Program-made: the position numbers and the translations under genes
Notes under the pieces: model-generated
What the model was told of the DNA's origin: nothing
Database searches by the model: none
Seen by the model: the letters and a program-made list of their open reading frames with translations, nothing else
Shown: piece after piece, positions 63,973 to 64,000 of the stretch
How the letters are laid out: each line of letters starts with the position of its first letter
Numbering within the stretch: the stretch's first letter is position 1
From: Bradyrhizobium sp. 164
GTDB lineage: Bacteria > Pseudomonadota > Alphaproteobacteria > Rhizobiales > Xanthobacteraceae
Length of the DNA: 64,000 nucleotides
Assembly (NCBI RefSeq): GCF_023073715.1
Contig: NZ_JADPKA010000008.1
Coordinates: forward strand, 124,001 to 188,000
Direction: 5' to 3'

Positions 63973-64000
63973 TAAAGCGCGATGAATCGTCATCGCGCTT
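63973..64000 (-). repeat. Dispersed repeat B, copy 3 (cut by window end)
   Basis: TAAAGCGCGATGAATCGT then CATCGCGCTT, the palindromic end of repeat B in the same orientation as copy 2. The remainder lies beyond base 64000. Confidence 0.75.

Noticed and set aside
63799..63993. Plus-strand frame starting MGLGDHMGRG at the right end
   Set aside because: It runs through both orphan hairpins and the repeat; no binding site or protein-like character.
1..64000. CRISPR array, prophage, complete insertion sequence, rRNA operon
   Set aside because: No regularly spaced short repeats, phage structural genes, intact transposase or rRNA sequence was found.

Overview
The window is a GC-rich, densely packed chromosomal segment from an alphaproteobacterium, most likely Bradyrhizobium or a close relative in the Nitrobacteraceae. 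The main reasons are the nifR3(dusB)-ntrB-ntrC-ntrY-ntrX-hfq-hflX order, the fused ispDF gene, the F1-ATPase zeta inhibitor (DUF1476), many TRAP/ABC solute systems, and short dispersed palindromic repeats of a kind I associate with Bradyrhizobium. Genus assignment is from memory of these families, not from a database search.

Layout. 1-3.4 kb: 5' end of a 3-methyladenine DNA glycosylase, lipA plus a COQ10-like gene, a long dispersed repeat and an MscS channel. 3.3-15.2 kb: cinA C-domain and ispDF on the minus strand, then dusB-ntrB-ntrC, ntrY-ntrX and hfq-hflX on the plus strand. This is the core nitrogen-regulation and RNA-chaperone block; a previously overlooked 27-codon basic ORF sits 5 bases before hfq. 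15.3-21 kb: mazG, queC, a cobalt-type nitrile hydratase operon (alpha, beta, activator) and a divergent methionine importer metNI without metQ. 21-24.8 kb: TonB-dependent siderophore receptor and a PepSY membrane protein (iron uptake). 24.9-34.2 kb: an M24 peptidase, two TRAP carboxylate transporters facing each other and an acyl-CoA synthetase, probably an organic-acid uptake and activation region. 34.4-41 kb: a housekeeping minus-strand operon dac-tmk-holB-metG-tatD-MBL, in which MetRS carries a histone-H1-like N-terminal tail and the MBL-fold protein has lost two metal-2 ligands. 41-55 kb: an epoxide-hydrolase-like enzyme, rlpA, and then an accessory-looking stretch rich in microproteins and small orphans, a PLD-VTT/endonuclease pair, a PolX homologue whose polymerase active site is degenerate, and a tRNA-Ser(UGA) that has captured a small, decayed integrative element. 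55-63.5 kb: ilvD and a six-gene dipeptide/oligopeptide-type ABC operon headed by a sugar-phosphate isomerase/epimerase-like enzyme. The last 0.5 kb holds two strong hairpins and the start of a dispersed repeat.

Functional picture. The nitrogen regulators (NtrBC, NtrYX), the iron receptor, the TRAP and ABC systems and the nitrile hydratase fit a soil heterotroph scavenging nitrogen and carbon. The housekeeping genes (lipA, ispDF, hfq, metG, holB, tmk, ilvD) are intact. No complete mobile element, phage, CRISPR array or rRNA is visible. The best candidates for new biology are the PolX homologue that looks exonuclease-only, the H1-tailed MetRS, the hfq leader peptide, the half-dismantled MBL metal site, and the tRNA-Ser gene whose 5' half appears to have been replaced by an integrated element.
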